DNA from: Ceratotherium simum simum
Taxonomy: Eukaryota; Chordata; Mammalia; Perissodactyla; Rhinocerotidae
NCBI RefSeq assembly: GCF_000283155.1
Contig: NW_004454180.1
Location: 15,661,656 to 15,725,655 of the forward strand
Length of the DNA: 64,000 nucleotides
Direction of reading: 5' to 3'
Made by a program: the position numbers and the translations under genes. Under the pieces are notes generated by a model. That model ran no database searches, had not been told where the DNA came from, and saw nothing but the letters and a program-made list of their open reading frames with translations. Shown here in pieces: positions 22,481 through 35,219 of the stretch (within the stretch, counting starts at the first letter, position 1; every line of letters begins with the position of its first letter).

Positions 22481-25110
22481 TTTCCATATAAATAAAGACC
22501 TCTATATTCTTTTTGAAACAGTTTTATTACATTCCGTTTCACAATTGCACCACAGTTTAATCTTTGTACCTTTGTTTTTTTTTTTCTTTTTCTCTCTCTT
22601 TTGCCTTCTTTTGATTGAGAGATCATTAAAAATGAAGCTAAAGAAAATTTTTATGTGCTAAATAATAATTTCAATATTTGGCTTACATACCTTTCTCACT
22701 AGCTCATCAATGAATTTAAAAGGAGTTTTTTCCATCTTATAATTTATCAAGCATCTTTAACTTGGAAGGCTTGCCAGAATGATCCTAAGCCCTAGGGCTT
22801 TTAGCCATTTTGTGTGTCAGATGACCATAAGTCACATAGAGTACATACAATGCATATGATATTCCAAGAAAAGTGTAAGAATTCCTGAATATATATGCAT
22901 GTGTGTGTTTATGGTTTTTGTTATTTTGGGGATGGCAAGTAATAGGATATTACAAGGTATTGCAGTATTTATTTCAAAATAATTCCTACCATTTACCTTG
23001 GGATTTAAGATAATTTCAAAACTACAAGAAAAATAAATACCAAAAGGTGCCAGAGCTGACCCTTCTCCTAGTGTTAACTTGTTGGTTGCCATGTTACAAT
23101 AGGAAACAATGTTAATCTAACAAGAAGAAAAGCAAAAAAAAAAAAAAAAAAAGCACATTTTTCAAGAATATTAAGGTATTAAATAAATGTGTATTAACTA
23201 TAATATTTAATTTAATATTTTAACGCTAGAACACAGAAATTCAGTGATGGACAAATTAACAAAGCAAATATGATTTCTTCCCCTGTGTAGATTGTTACCC
23301 ATTCCCACCCAGAATATTCTTGGAAATTCCAAGGAGAAGTCACATATAACAAGCATAAGTAATCAGAACCTCCTTCTGGGACTCCAGCTCAGTGATTAGA
23401 CAAAGTCTGTCCACGAATCTACATGAAGATAATACCTGATCCCTTCTCTTCCTTTTAGAGCCTTATCTGAATGCTATGTTTATGACAAAGGCAATCTCTC
23501 TCGATGTTTCTTTTTTTCTATTTTATAAACTTCTTATTTCTAAAATGATTTTTCAGTTATAGTACTTATTGTATTGTCATTTTTCAATATTGGCACCGAG
23601 TACACAGTCATTCACAAGAGCAAAAAGCAAACAATTGCACAGTGACGTCTAGTCTGGAAGGCCCTGAGAGAATTTCATGCGAAAAAAAGTTAAAATTACC
23701 AAAAAAAAAAAAAAATAACAAAACAAAAGTGGAGATTATGTGGAAAGAAATGTTTAAAGGTATAACTTGAATAGATTTCTATTAAGCCAACTGGTTCACT
23801 TAGGTTTCTTACTTAACGAAGCTTTTCATTTCTAGAGCTTTTCTGTTTCTTCATTCATGTAAATACCCTGTGGGATGATACTTATTCTGGTAACGTTTGG
23901 AGTTTCCTAAACATATTTTTCCCCCTCTGCTAATGAATATGACAAAACATCTCTAAAATTTGGCTCATGATTTAGTATGCTTCTGGGATCTATGTATACT
24001 TTGCTTGCAAGATTAAAGCTCTTAATGTTGGCCATCCCTCCCTAAACAGAACTACTGGAAAAAAATTGAGCAGTTACTGACAAATATTCTCTGGTTGAAT
24101 CCTCTAAGGAGGGATTATTTTGGGATATCCTTCTAGGCAGAGTCTGGTCCATCTTAAGGTTTAAGGATGAGACTACTTTCTTCTGACGAAAGGGTTTATG
24201 AAGTCACATTCTGAAGCTGTATCCGCTACATCCAGTTGAAATAATGAAAATAGCCTCTTTCTTTCCCTTGGTTCAAGAAGAAGTAGAGCAATCTTAAGTT
24301 GTGGACTATGAGGATCGGAGAAGCATGAAGATTATGTCTCTCCTTACAGCTGTGGCAGATGAAACTCAGTGTTCAAGTCCTCCTAATTTTCATACAAATT
24401 CACTATGTCAGAGCCTTGTTATACTCCTCGCAGTTGTGGGGAGAAAGCCCGCTCCTCTTGCTCTGGGTACACTTGTAGTGTTGTAGGTTTCCTCTTCATG
24501 ATGAAGCCAATGATTCTTTCAACTTCTAGAAAGGTTGACCTTGACAACTCATAGCTGAATTCCTTACTGGAAGGAAGCTGTAGGCCCAAGGTAATGCCCA
24601 TTCTCAGGGGAAGCCCTCTTCAAATGAGTGGTGGATGGGGTTAGGTTATGAAGTTTAACGTCTTACTTTTCCCACTGCTCCCTTCCTCATTCCCTTACAT
24701 GCATTCCAACTCCCCTTGTCATCCCCTTCTCTTCCTGAGGCCACATCCCAATACACCTGCTATGTGCAAACCTCCATCTTAAAATCTATTCCCTGAGAAA
24801 ATTAACCAATGACAGAATCAAAGTGTGATGTTCATGTTTCTGTGTTTTCCAGAGTTCACACAAAGCAGATAATTCAGTTTCACCTTGAAGACCCCCTCAG
24901 GCATAAGTATGTTAGTGCTGGGCAGGGATAATTGGCAGACATCTTTCTGATATTGCAATTCCAGCAATCCCCTTTGCCAATCTACAGTCTCATCCTCTTC
25001 TTCATCAAAAATGATACCCTAAGGACCTGCCCATCATTTTATTGATTATCCTCAGACAGGTCTGAAACCTGATTAAGATGCAAACTTGGACCCTGCTGAA
25101 TTTTTCAAGA
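22481..25110. other. Anonymous intergenic DNA
   Basis: Pure A runs lie near 23136-23152 and 23700-23715. The part from about 24.2 to 25.0 kb is less AT-rich and has modest open frames (24301-24486 +), but I recognise no gene, splice pattern or transposon family there. It could be a retroviral internal remnant or unique DNA. Confidence 0.45.
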
Positions 25111-25330
25111 ACCATTTGGCATAGTGTCTAAGAGAGCAAGTTCTGGAGATAGTCTGAGTCTGAATATCTTCTTTACCACCTACTAGCTGTGCGGCCTTGA
25201 CCAAATTACACTCTGTCTCTGTTTCTTCATCTATATATGGGAGCTAACAATAGTACCTACTTCACAGAGTTGTGTGGTAAACCAGGTAAAGGTCTTAGAA
25301 AGTGCCTAGCACTCACTCAGCAAATGCCAC
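25111..25330 (+). repeat. MIR SINE
   Basis: Sense-strand MIR landmarks appear in order: 'GTTCTGGAGATAGTCTGAGT', 'ACCTACTAGCTGTGCGGCC', 'TGTTTCTTCATCTATATATG', 'ATAGTACCTACTTCACAGAG' and 'AAGTGCCTAGCACTC'. It is near full length and ancient, with no target duplication visible. Confidence 0.85.
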
Positions 25331-25364
25331 CTATCACTACCCATAATGTAAATTTGATACTTAA

Positions 25365-25441
25365 CATTATGTATATACATATACATAATAACATATATGT
25401 GTGTATATATACACACACACATATATATATATATATATTTG
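25365..25441 (+). repeat. TA/CA microsatellite with partial inverted symmetry
   Basis: Alternating TATA, TGTG and CACA runs occupy about 75 bases. ATATATGTGTGTATATAT followed by ACACACACATATAT can fold on itself. Confidence 0.85.
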
Positions 25442-26858
25442 GTTTTCACTGGATCTTGTGGGTTTAACTTGGATAGTGATAAAGAAAATATTAGAACCTA
25501 GAGATGTGAAGGGATATACCTTGATATCATTGTTCAAGCAATACATTTAAATATTACAACTCTAAGTAGCATGTGTGAACTGCACAACATTTCTGAATTG
25601 ACTGTAGCAGGCTAGCTGAATAAGAGTGAAACCACAGCTTGTGACCATGTCTAGAGATATTTTGCAGCAGTCATTAAAGACACAATGCTTAAGGCCATTG
25701 TGTTTTTCAAGGACTCACAGTAACGTTGAAGCTAAAAAATGTTTTTGACCTAAAAGGAACAAAAGTTAATGTTGGGAAATAAACTAATGTGTATAAAACA
25801 TAGCATTGTGTGGTCATTGTTAAATTAATATTATAGTAATTTATTAGGAGCAATTGCATTTGAAAATAATTTGTAAATAAGATTTCTAATTTTGCAAGAA
25901 TTTCTACGTACATATCTACTGCTGAGAAATTATGGCCAATTATCAAGTAAATTAATTACTCATATCATTCAATAATTTAAAAGACAAAATTCCTAAAACT
26001 CTTTCAAAATTATTGTAGAAAAAATTGCATTTGATATGGAATGCAGATCTGTTTTACTATGGTTTTATGATGTGGGATAGGGTTTCCAAAATAACAGGGC
26101 CTAGAGACTAAGAAAGAATAAAATGTCCCTGCTCACATTCTAAAAGAACTTTGGGCTTATATTCATCTTCATACATGCAGTCTTCACTAAGAAAAATATC
26201 TTTTTTTTAAGGAGTTCCAGGTCAATACATCATTTATAGCATGAAAATTACTAAAGACTATTCCTCAAAAGTATGATAGTCATATATGTATTGTGCTATA
26301 GATACACAAAATAAAATTTGGGCATAAATGACATAACTAGATTTTTTTCCAGCCTTCATCAGCATTTTTGGAAAACTGAGCTCACGACATCTTGGGTAGG
26401 GAAGAGTTGGTAGAAGACAGCTCTCCATTTAAGACAAACCTACTATTTTTTTTTAAGCCTTACATCTTAGAAATCTCCAAATAGAAAAAAATAATAGGTA
26501 CAATGAGTAAATAAGATTCAGGGTTATTGATGGTAAATCAGCAAATTAATTAGAGAACAGTCAAGAAAACTCATGTCTCTCAATTCCCCGTCTGGTTCAG
26601 TGATTTATTTATCAAATTGTGCCAATGCAAAACTTAAAAGATGAAATACCTGTGTACAAGATCTACCATACTGGGCATTTAAAAGTCTGAAGGTGATTAA
26701 TCAGGAATTTGAAACTTCTTATCTCCCTGAAACATCAGGGAATTTATAGTTCTATTACCAGGTGACCCATGAAATTCTTTGTGTGTGGAATATTTTTCTT
26801 TACTTACTGTTTACTGACCACAGTGAAAGAATATGGAGGTTTCACTATTCATACCAGT
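25442..26858. other. Anonymous AT-rich intergenic DNA
   Basis: No gene or repeat family recognised. All frames are short. Confidence 0.55.
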
Positions 26859-27249
26859 TGTTATGGGTTGAGTTGTGCCCTTCACAAAAGAGATATGTTG
26901 AAGTTCTAACCCCTAGAATCTCAGAATGCAACCTTATTCGGAAGTAGGGTTATTGCAGATGTAATTAACTAAGATGAGGTCATACTGAAGTAAGGGGGGC
27001 TGGTAATCCAATATGACTAGTGTTTTTATAAGAAAACAGCCATTTTCTCATAGGGAGAGAGGTGTGATGAGGAAAGCAGAGTTTGGAGTCATGCAGCTTC
27101 CATCCAAAGGATGACAAAGATTGCCAAAAAACCACCAGAACCTTGATTTCAGACTTCTAGACTCCCTAACTGCGGGACAATAAATTTCTGTTGGTTTAAA
27201 CCAGCTAATTTATGGTACTTTGTTACAGCAGCCCTGGAAAACTAAAACA
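26859..27249 (+). mobile_element. MLT1A-type MaLR solo LTR
   Basis: Starts TGTTATGGGTTGAGTTGTG and continues with 'GAAGTTCTAACCCCTAGAAT', 'GTAATTAACTAAGATGAGGTC', 'AATCCAATATGACTAGTG', 'CAATAAATTTCTGTTGGTTT' and 'TTGTTACAGCAGCCCTGG', ending 'AACTAAAACA'. This order is diagnostic of an MLT1 LTR in plus orientation. At about 391 bases it is close to full length. No internal region is attached. Confidence 0.9.
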
Positions 27250-28905
27250 CTAGCATTCTAAATATTTACTGCTTTCTTTCCACTGAAATACAGGCTATAT
27301 TTCAGATGATTTTAGGTGGATTTGGATACCATCTTTTGGATTCATGATTTACTAGAGTGTAAAAAATGCAAAGGTCCTTAAAAATTAGAGTCCAAAGTCT
27401 CATTTTATAATCAAGTTAACTAAATTTAAATGTGGTAAAATGGTGTTGAAAGTACTAAATTATAAATACTGAAAGAGATAATACTGCTTAAATGATAATC
27501 CAGTATAACTAAGCTTATTCTAGAATGATTCAGTCTTCTCTGGGATATACAAGGATGCATTTAGGACTGAACCAAGTCAGGGTAGTGACTTTTGATATTT
27601 AGGGCAAATGAAAATCAATGTCTTCTTCCTCCTCCTTACTATAAAGTGACTGGTCTATAACTTGCACTGGAGAAATATTGTTGCCCAATCGAATACTTTG
27701 CCTTTGAAAAGAAGATTCCTAACAAAACAACAAGGAGTCAACCACCAATTAAAGCAGCTATAGGCAGGCACGCAGAAGTCGAAAGAGCATCTTGTCTTCA
27801 CTGCTTTCAGCCATGTTCTTGTTCTTGAATCCATTTCAATGTTCTCCTAGTTTTCAATCATGCAATTAACAAGAATTTGTGGGGATCTGCTGTATTTCAG
27901 TCCCTTGCTATTCAGTGGTGAACAAGACAGATTAAAATCACACTCTTAGATTGCTTACTACATGGTAACTCTAGATGTTATCACCAAGGCTCTTAGATGG
28001 TACCCCAGCTTGGAAAATTGAACTCAAATTTCTCCTTTTAGGTGCTTGATATCCCCTTAGGATTCAGTGCGTTCTCAGCTCTGGGTTTTCCCACTCTCCT
28101 GTCTTCACTTGAAAATCCTTCCTGACCAACCACCAGTCTCTGAGATCTCTGTTCTCCCTGTCTTATGCATATCTAAGCAGAGCTACTTCAAACATCCCTA
28201 GAAAGGGAAGACAGAGTATAACATAGTTGGCTTAATGGCTTACCAATTATGGAGCTGACATAGGTTCAACAGCTCAAGTTATTTGTACATAACACAGACT
28301 CCATAAATATTGTTGATTTTATTCTGGGCTGAACACATACTTGTTTATTTTTATCCCAAAATATTAATTAAATTAAATTTTCATCTTATATTTATTGATA
28401 ATTCACTATAATCTTTTCAACATACTGGATTTGAACACTGTGCTAAGCATTGGAAAGAGTTCTAGCCAACTCACTCAACTGAACTACTGGCTTTAAGATA
28501 TATCCGTGTGGTGAAAACATCTTGTGCTGATTTTACCAAAAGAATCAGCTATATTCAACTATAAAAGCTAAGCCATTAAACTACACATAAAAAACAATCT
28601 AGATTAATTCCCTTTTTATTAGAAGGCATATAATGCAGAAAATTCTCAGCAGATGTTCTTTTTCCATCTTATACTTCTGGGGATTTGTTGTCTTTCTGAC
28701 TCTTGTAGCCTCTCAACTTGTTGCCTACTCTATGGCTCCCAACAGTTGTCTTTCTTGCTCAAATTTCCTCCTGAGCTCCTTTTTGGTGGTCAGCTTGTCC
28801 TGCCACTAAAGAGCAAGAGCGTGTCCCAAATCAGGTCCTTTTGCTGTTAACACTGTTTTTGTGTAACTTCACTGAAAAAAAATTAAAAATATGTATATAT
28901 TATAT
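27250..28905. other. Mostly anonymous DNA with possible L2/MIR scraps
   Basis: Around 27875-27930 'TCAGTGGTGAACAAGACAGA' resembles the old repeat with 'CAGTGAACAAAACAGA'. Near 28438-28460 'CACTGTGCTAAGCATTGG' recalls an L2/MIR end. Both are too short to call. No gene is seen. Confidence 0.45.
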
Positions 28906-28951
28906 AAAACATTACATATGTGTGTAGGTATACACACATATGTAATATTTT
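28906..28951. repeat. Near-perfect inverted repeat (21-bp arms, 4-base loop)
   Basis: The arms 28906-28926 and 28931-28951 are reverse complements at 20 of 21 positions and are separated by GGTA. The inner 16 positions pair perfectly (ATTACATATGTGTGTA). The DNA just to the left is also TA-rich. Confidence 0.9.
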
Positions 28952-30429
28952 ACCACCACTGTCAGCCACTCTGGCTTATAACATTCTTCCATAGAACAGG
29001 ACTACTCCAACCAGGAACTCCCATCCCTCGACACAGACAACTTCACTCCGCAGAACCCTCTATTTTCTCTAATATACTTTAAATATATACAATTTAATAC
29101 CATGTTTATGTATCTCAAAATAGAGTCCATTGTCTTTATGCTTGGAGCAGAGTATAGGTAATTAATTTCCTGGAAACCAAAGTGAAATTCTGAATTGCTT
29201 TTTCCATGCTGATATTGATAATGCACAGTCTATAAGTCAATTACATTAGAATTTATTTGTTTTCTCTTATTTATTTAATGTACTCTGCCTTATTCCAAAG
29301 AGGATTTAAATTAATTTTAGAGTTTAGACAGATATTTTTCAGTCTTGCCGGGGATCCTAACCTTTGGAGATACCATTACTTTTCTGAAAAAGTTCAATTT
29401 GTGTTCCAAAGAACTGACTTCAAACAGGCCTCATGTAATACAATCTATTATACGGATTATACACATGGTTTTACATATGCTTAGATATTTACTTCTTTAT
29501 TTCACATATTAACAATATACCAAACAAAACTCATAGTAAAATGAAAGCAAATGGCTTCAAAATGCACTTTTGTATTTCCCACAGAGACCAATTAGCTTTA
29601 TTATACCAAGACATTCCTCAGATTTATGTGGAAACATTGAAAGATGGGTTATCAGAGAGAATTACAATTAATTCCCCCTGGATTATAACTCAAAATACAA
29701 GTCAATGTGTGTGGAAGACGAGCAAATCTCTTTGGATTTGGTTACAAGATAGCCATGCAACATTTCCCCTCTTCATATTTTACCTGGAAATCTTTCATTA
29801 ATTTCGGAAGAAAGTACACTGTTTCTTGACAAAGTGGATTTTATATGGTACTTCACTGACCATCTCGTTCAATAGTCTTATATGACAGAACTAAGCTTGA
29901 AAAAACAGAAGAATTGCAATAAAATCACAAACCAATGTTTGATTGTTATAGACAATTGCACGTCCAAATCAAACACTGACACTTTCGTTTCTGACATGCT
30001 TTTATTCTCTTTGTCACTCACTTCTAACAGGTTGATTTTCTTATCTCAGTTATTCACATATATTAGTACGAGGCCTGAAGATCTTTAATATATCGGGATA
30101 GATTGCTCTCTACAAATTTAAAGCCCATCAGTGAAGAATAGTGGGTCATTATTCAAAATCCTTTGTATCTTATTATTATTCAAAACTCTTTGGATCTTAT
30201 AGCTATTCTCTTTATTTTCAGGTAAAAGCAAGATTCCTTGAAATAACACATTGATGAATAACCATACTCATATATGATGTTTTTTCACCTACCAAGTACA
30301 GAACAGTCAAGGTGAGCAAAAGCATAAATATAAGAAATTGTAACAAAAATTATTTTGTGCATAAGATCCCAATACATTACTTTCTTTCTAGTTTTTTCTT
30401 TCTAACTCTTAAGAGACAAGTTATTTTAA
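28952..30429. other. Anonymous AT-rich intergenic DNA
   Basis: Short open frames (for example 29541-29801 +) show no recognised domain. A near-repeat 'TTATTCAAAA(T/C)(C/T)CTTTG(T/G)ATCTTA' occurs at about 30150 and 30177. Confidence 0.5.
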
Positions 30430-30830
30430 GTTAAAAGAACAATCATTTATTCTCATGTTCATGAGTGTGAAGGTTGGCTGCAAATCAGTTGGACTAGATT
30501 AGACTCTAGGCACCAGTTTCTGGCCCCGGGCTCCAGGCTATCGACACAGATTCAGGTTGGTTCCATATTAATCTCATCTTCCTTGAACCAGCAGCTACAG
30601 GGCTTATGGCCTGTTTTACTGAGGCTCAGGCTATCTGAGGCATATTCTTCTCATGACAGACCATCAAATCATAAGACCCAAGCCAAGTCTTTTCTTGTAG
30701 TAACATCAATACCTTCCATTAGCCAAGGTAAGTTACATGGCCAAACCCACCATTCGTGCAGGGAGGAATTATATTTGCTCACTGTGAGAGGGAAAGAATG
30801 TTGAAAATTTACTGAAAACTAATCCAAATG
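30430..30830. repeat. Ancient MER-type repeat fragment
   Basis: 'AGTGTGAAGGTTGGCTGCAA', 'ATTCTTCTCATGACAGACC', 'CCATTAGCCAAGGTAAGTTA', 'CATGGCCAAACCCACC' and 'GAGGAATTATATTTGC' follow the order of a common old mammalian interspersed element that I recognise but cannot name. The region is less AT-rich than its flanks. Confidence 0.45.
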
Positions 30831-32539
30831 ATCATTTGTGTACTTTATTTTGTATTCTGCAGCTTTATCTTTACCCTTATATTATGAATTATGGCTATAC
30901 TTCGGGACTTTTATTCCATTAGCCTTATTATTCAATCAAATTGATTTTGGCTGTATTGCATGATTTCAATAAACTAGCTATTTTATGGTTGTAAATAACA
31001 TGGTAACTATTCAATGTTATGAATCTAAAATGAATACGCTTTAATATGCTTCTTTTTAAACTTTTTTTCTCTCCTATTTCCTTCCAATCATGAATGAATC
31101 TATTTTCGTTTCAAGAATCACTTTTATGTAAGACAATTTATAGTTTCATGAAAATATGCTTTGAACCGAGACAACTTTGAAGATTTGTGTCTGTGCTCAC
31201 TAATATTTATTTTAGAACTCTCCTACTCTAAATTAATCTTGGATTGTGACTTTGAAAATGTATACCACACATATTTTTTTCTCTTCTTCTCTTTCTCTAT
31301 GTTTTCAAAGAGTAATAGCTCTTTGATTTCTAAGGACCCAGACTGGTTATATAGTTCATATCCACAAAAAAAATTATATGATTTTTATGATTTTATTTTT
31401 ATCTGTTATTGACATCAAATGATACTCAAAATTTTAAATAAAGAGGCTTTGTATAAATCCTGCCCCCTAATTCTACCAAGGATGGAGCTTATTATCAGCA
31501 ATTCAAAATTTGCAGTTCTTTGTTGGGTAATCATTATTCTGCTTTTCTTAAAGAGAAACGATATATTTTAGAGAGGGAGTTCCCAAGCGGACTTTTGTTC
31601 CTGGAAAATTTGATTTATAATTTGTCACTTTTATAGAGATTGTCCAGCTCATTGTTTTCTATTTGAGACATTAGAGGAACCATGAATCTTTTGGTTCTTT
31701 CTACTGACTTTTTTTACATTGATACAACGTTGTAGATGAATCCCTCCCTGGGACATGGAATATCACACGGAAGGCTAGAGAAATTGTGTTATGCAGAATG
31801 CCTTCTGGGGGTCTTTCCATAGAATTATACTTTCAAAGCTTCTGTCTTTAATTAAAAAAGGTCTAGAAAAATTGTTTCTCTGTTGTCTGGTACTTATTCC
31901 TAATTAATTGATTACATAGCTTTTAAATATCTGAATGGCTGATAAAGAGGAACATATAAAGGTCATTGGCAATATTTATTTCAGCCACATTCTTTAGGAT
32001 GCAGTAAGAAGCAAATATGGTATTCAGGAATCTTGTCACTTTATTATCTCCAATTAGAGCAGGTATTTTCCAAGCCTATCAGGGGGAGGAGTTTTACTCT
32101 GCAGTTTGGGGGTGTGAAGACCTCTTACTACAAGGCTCTAATATCTTATGTAGGGTCCTAGACTGAGACCACAGAGAGCAGAATAGAGATGGGAGATCAT
32201 TTCTGCTTGCAATATGGATAAAACTGTTAGGATATAGCCACATAGAAAGTTGTACCTTCTGAACTTGGGTGAAGGAGATGATATTGATGATTATTGGGAA
32301 TAGAATGATCTTATGTTCCAATGCAAAATAGATGTAGTGATAGAATATACGAGTTTGAAGGATATAATATTTCATAAATGTATTTTACTTGGTGAATGCT
32401 AAGTGAGACAAAGGCAGAAGAGTCACCCACATGCTGATATGGACACAGGATATTTCTATTCCTGGAATTCCTAATTTATGTAAATCTGGGCACTCCCACT
32501 GATCTTTCACAATTCTGCTAAGGAATCTCTTCTTTCACA
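30831..32539. other. Anonymous AT-rich intergenic DNA
   Basis: No recognisable gene, RNA or transposon. Confidence 0.55.
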
Positions 32540-32760
32540 ATGCCTCCCTAATGATCACAGCTCCCTGAGAGCTTTAGTTTCAATTCTGTGTTATTTCTGT
32601 GGTATACATATACTTTTACTGCTGCAAAGTCCACATTACCTTGTATTTATTTGTGCATAAGTCCAGCTCAGGTGGCTGTGCCTGATGTTCTTTTGTTTCC
32701 CAGCCCTAAGACTATGCTTGGCAAGTGGTAGTTTCTAAATACATATCTGTTGAACACATA
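32540..32760 (+). repeat. L2 LINE 3'-end fragment
   Basis: 'CACAATGCCTCCCTAATGATC', 'CTCCCTGAGAGC', 'CCCAGCCCTAAGACTATGCTTGGCA' and 'TTTCTAAATACATATCTGTTGAA' follow the order of the L2 3' end, which closes with 'CAATAAATGTTTGTTGAA'. It is diverged. Confidence 0.6.
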
Positions 32761-33005
32761 TGATGTGATCCAAGAGATCCAAGAAATGGGAAGCTTGAAA
32801 AATTTTATTTTCAGTCTTGGGTTTACTAATTTTTTCATCATACTCAGAATATTTTTTCCTCTGCCCTAAATATAAGTCAGGAAATATTATAGTGAAAGAT
32901 AGGGAGAAATGACATTGTACAGGAAAATAATAGAAAAAAATAGATGTACATATCTCAGCTGCCTGTAAAGGGTATAGGAATTTCTTGTGGGTGATCAGAA
33001 TTTTA

Positions 33006-33258
33006 TTTGTTTGTTTGTTTGTTTTGTTTGTTTGTTTTGGTGAGGAAGATTGGCCCTGAACTAATGTCTGTTGCGAATCTTCCTCTTTTTGCTTGAGAAA
33101 GATTGTCCTTGAGCTAACATCCAAACCAGTCTCCTCTATCTTGTATATGGGACGCCACCACAGCGGTGTGTAGGTCTGCATCTGGGATCCGAACCCATGA
33201 ACCCTGGGCTGCTGAAGTGGAGCATGCAAACCTAACCACTGTGCCACTGGGCAGGCCC
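33006..33258 (-). mobile_element. ERE SINE (tRNA-derived)
   Basis: Antisense copy with a (TTTG)n tail at 33007-33040, then 'GAGGAAGATTGGCCCTGAAC', 'GAGAAAGATTGTCCTTGAGC', 'GGGACGCCACCACAGC' and a readable antisense B box (GGATCCGAACC). A perfect 10-base duplication CAGAATTTTA lies at 32996-33005 and 33259-33268. About 14 bases around the usual 'ATGGCTTGATGAG' are missing. Confidence 0.93.
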
Positions 33259-33268
33259 CAGAATTTTA

Positions 33269-35219
33269 ATAAAAATTCTAAGCTAGAGAAATGGAGATAG
33301 GGGAGAGTTTATTATAGCTGTACTACAGGGAAGGCCAAACCAAGTGACGAGTTGCCCTTTGAGTAGCATACAAGTGAAGAAAACTGGGGGAGAACAAGGA
33401 GGTGGGGGAAGGTGTCCCCAAGAGGACAATATCAGAAACTATGAAAAGTTAACTAGAAAGTGGAATGCAGAGGTCCAGCAATACTGCACAAAGTAGCTTA
33501 TATTGACACCATTTAAAAAGGATGCTCTTGAAACACCTGATATTTTGGGGGGGTGGGAAAGAATAGCGATCTTCCTTAAGAATGATAAACCTTCGGTTCA
33601 CAACTTCTGGGTTTTTTCCTCCCATAAATATAAGCATAATCTGTAGGTTTCAGCATAAAAAATTTTAACTGAAATATGTATTCCATACTCTATTATGCAA
33701 GAAACACCCCAGTCGTCTTTGTCATATTTTCCCAAATCACAGTATTGTTTAATTCCTAATCTGCCCTTCTTACAACAGTGGTGACTTGAAGGAAAAAAAA
33801 ATAAAGTGCAGTGTTGCCAATTATTTCAGGTCAGTATGGATATACAGTTTTCAGGTGCAAGCCTTCTTTTTCTTTCTTATTTCTAATTGCATTTATTCAA
33901 AAAATTTGCCTTTACATTCGAGTGTAAGAGAAAATAAAAAGTCAATGAATAAATTCAAATTTGTTTTGAGGTCCTCATTAATCACGTTAGAAGATATTTG
34001 GCCAGAACTCAGGAGTCCTGACCTGTCCAGCTGCATATCACTTCCACAGATTCATGAGGGAAAAATACAGAACAGATTCTCCACGTCAAATCACTCTCTT
34101 TATTACAACAAGAATCTTCCCTTGTATCATGAGATAGTCTTCTGAAGTAATAGACTAGCACACTAGGGCCCGCAATTGACTTCTGTGGCAAAGGCCACCA
34201 GAGGTCTAAGGTCTACACTAACAGCAAATGGAAGAATTCTTTTGGGAGTGTGTGCTGAATACTTTACCAGACAACTGGCGTGGAAAGGTGAACCCAACAT
34301 GGGAGATGAATGTCTGTAATAGATGATTTAAACAACTCACTCCACACCTTCTTTCTTCTAAGGCCCCCTCCGTCTTCTGCTTGATTTTCTTAAGGGAGTG
34401 GGGGTGACATTGGGAGAGTAGTTTTCCAAGCTTCTTTCACTACTAGCTGTGAATAAGACCTATATTCCAAGGAGGCTTGTCACCAGAAACTGATTCCAAA
34501 GAGAAGGGTAGAACAAACACATAAAACAAAGTAACCAATCCCACAGAATCTGGTACGTTGAAATCCATCGTCTTTGAACATAAAGCTCCACCTAAAGCAT
34601 CATGGTTGTAGAAGAAATATACATGGATTTCACTTCATTACTTCATTCCTAATCAGGAGGTGAAGACAATAAAAAGGAATAGTATTGAACTCTAAAAGCC
34701 AATAGTCCTCACGCAACACATGCATTATAAATAAGTAACTGTTCTAAGTGCACCAATAACTTTTTATGTTACTTTATGGTTCTGAAGGCATCCAGTGCGA
34801 TTTCTAGAATCTCTGAATTCTTGATTTGATAATTAGCATTTAGCTGTAATGGGAAAAGAGACAGTAAGCTGCAGACCTTGCAGGAGATTTTAGGAGTCAT
34901 GTCACATTGCCAGGGCCCACATTAAAGTCATGTCACATCACTGGTGCTGACGTTCTACTGGACAGAATTAATTTAAAGGCACCACTTAGATGCAAGTAAA
35001 CTGGTAAATGGAAGGAAAATAAAATGGTTGGATGAACATATTGCATATCTCTGCTCAATGACAAAGCATGTTGACTAATTTTCCAGTCAGCCCACAATTC
35101 AATGAAACAGACCTATATTTAGTCAGTCCATACTACCCAATAGAAACTGAACTTCACTGACTTCCCTGAAATGGTCACTGCTCCTAGGACCTTACAGGAC
35201 AGTCATGGGAGAGAGATTT
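33269..35219. other. Anonymous intergenic DNA
   Basis: A G run lies at about 33546-33553. The 119-codon frame at 33786-34145 (+) shows no recognised domain and has no supporting context. No transposon is named here. Confidence 0.5.

Noticed and set aside
25365..25441. Functional hairpin or regulatory palindrome
   Set aside because: It is a mixed TA/CA microsatellite; its symmetry is expected from dinucleotide repeats.
32735..33247. 170-codon open frame on the minus strand, the longest in the window
   Set aside because: Its N-terminal part is a reading through the antisense ERE SINE at 33006-33258 and the rest runs through L2 3'-end and anonymous DNA. No domain, and the composition is that of chance.
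33786..34145. 119-codon open frame on the plus strand
   Set aside because: No known domain, no splice or promoter context, and an overlapping minus-strand frame of similar quality.
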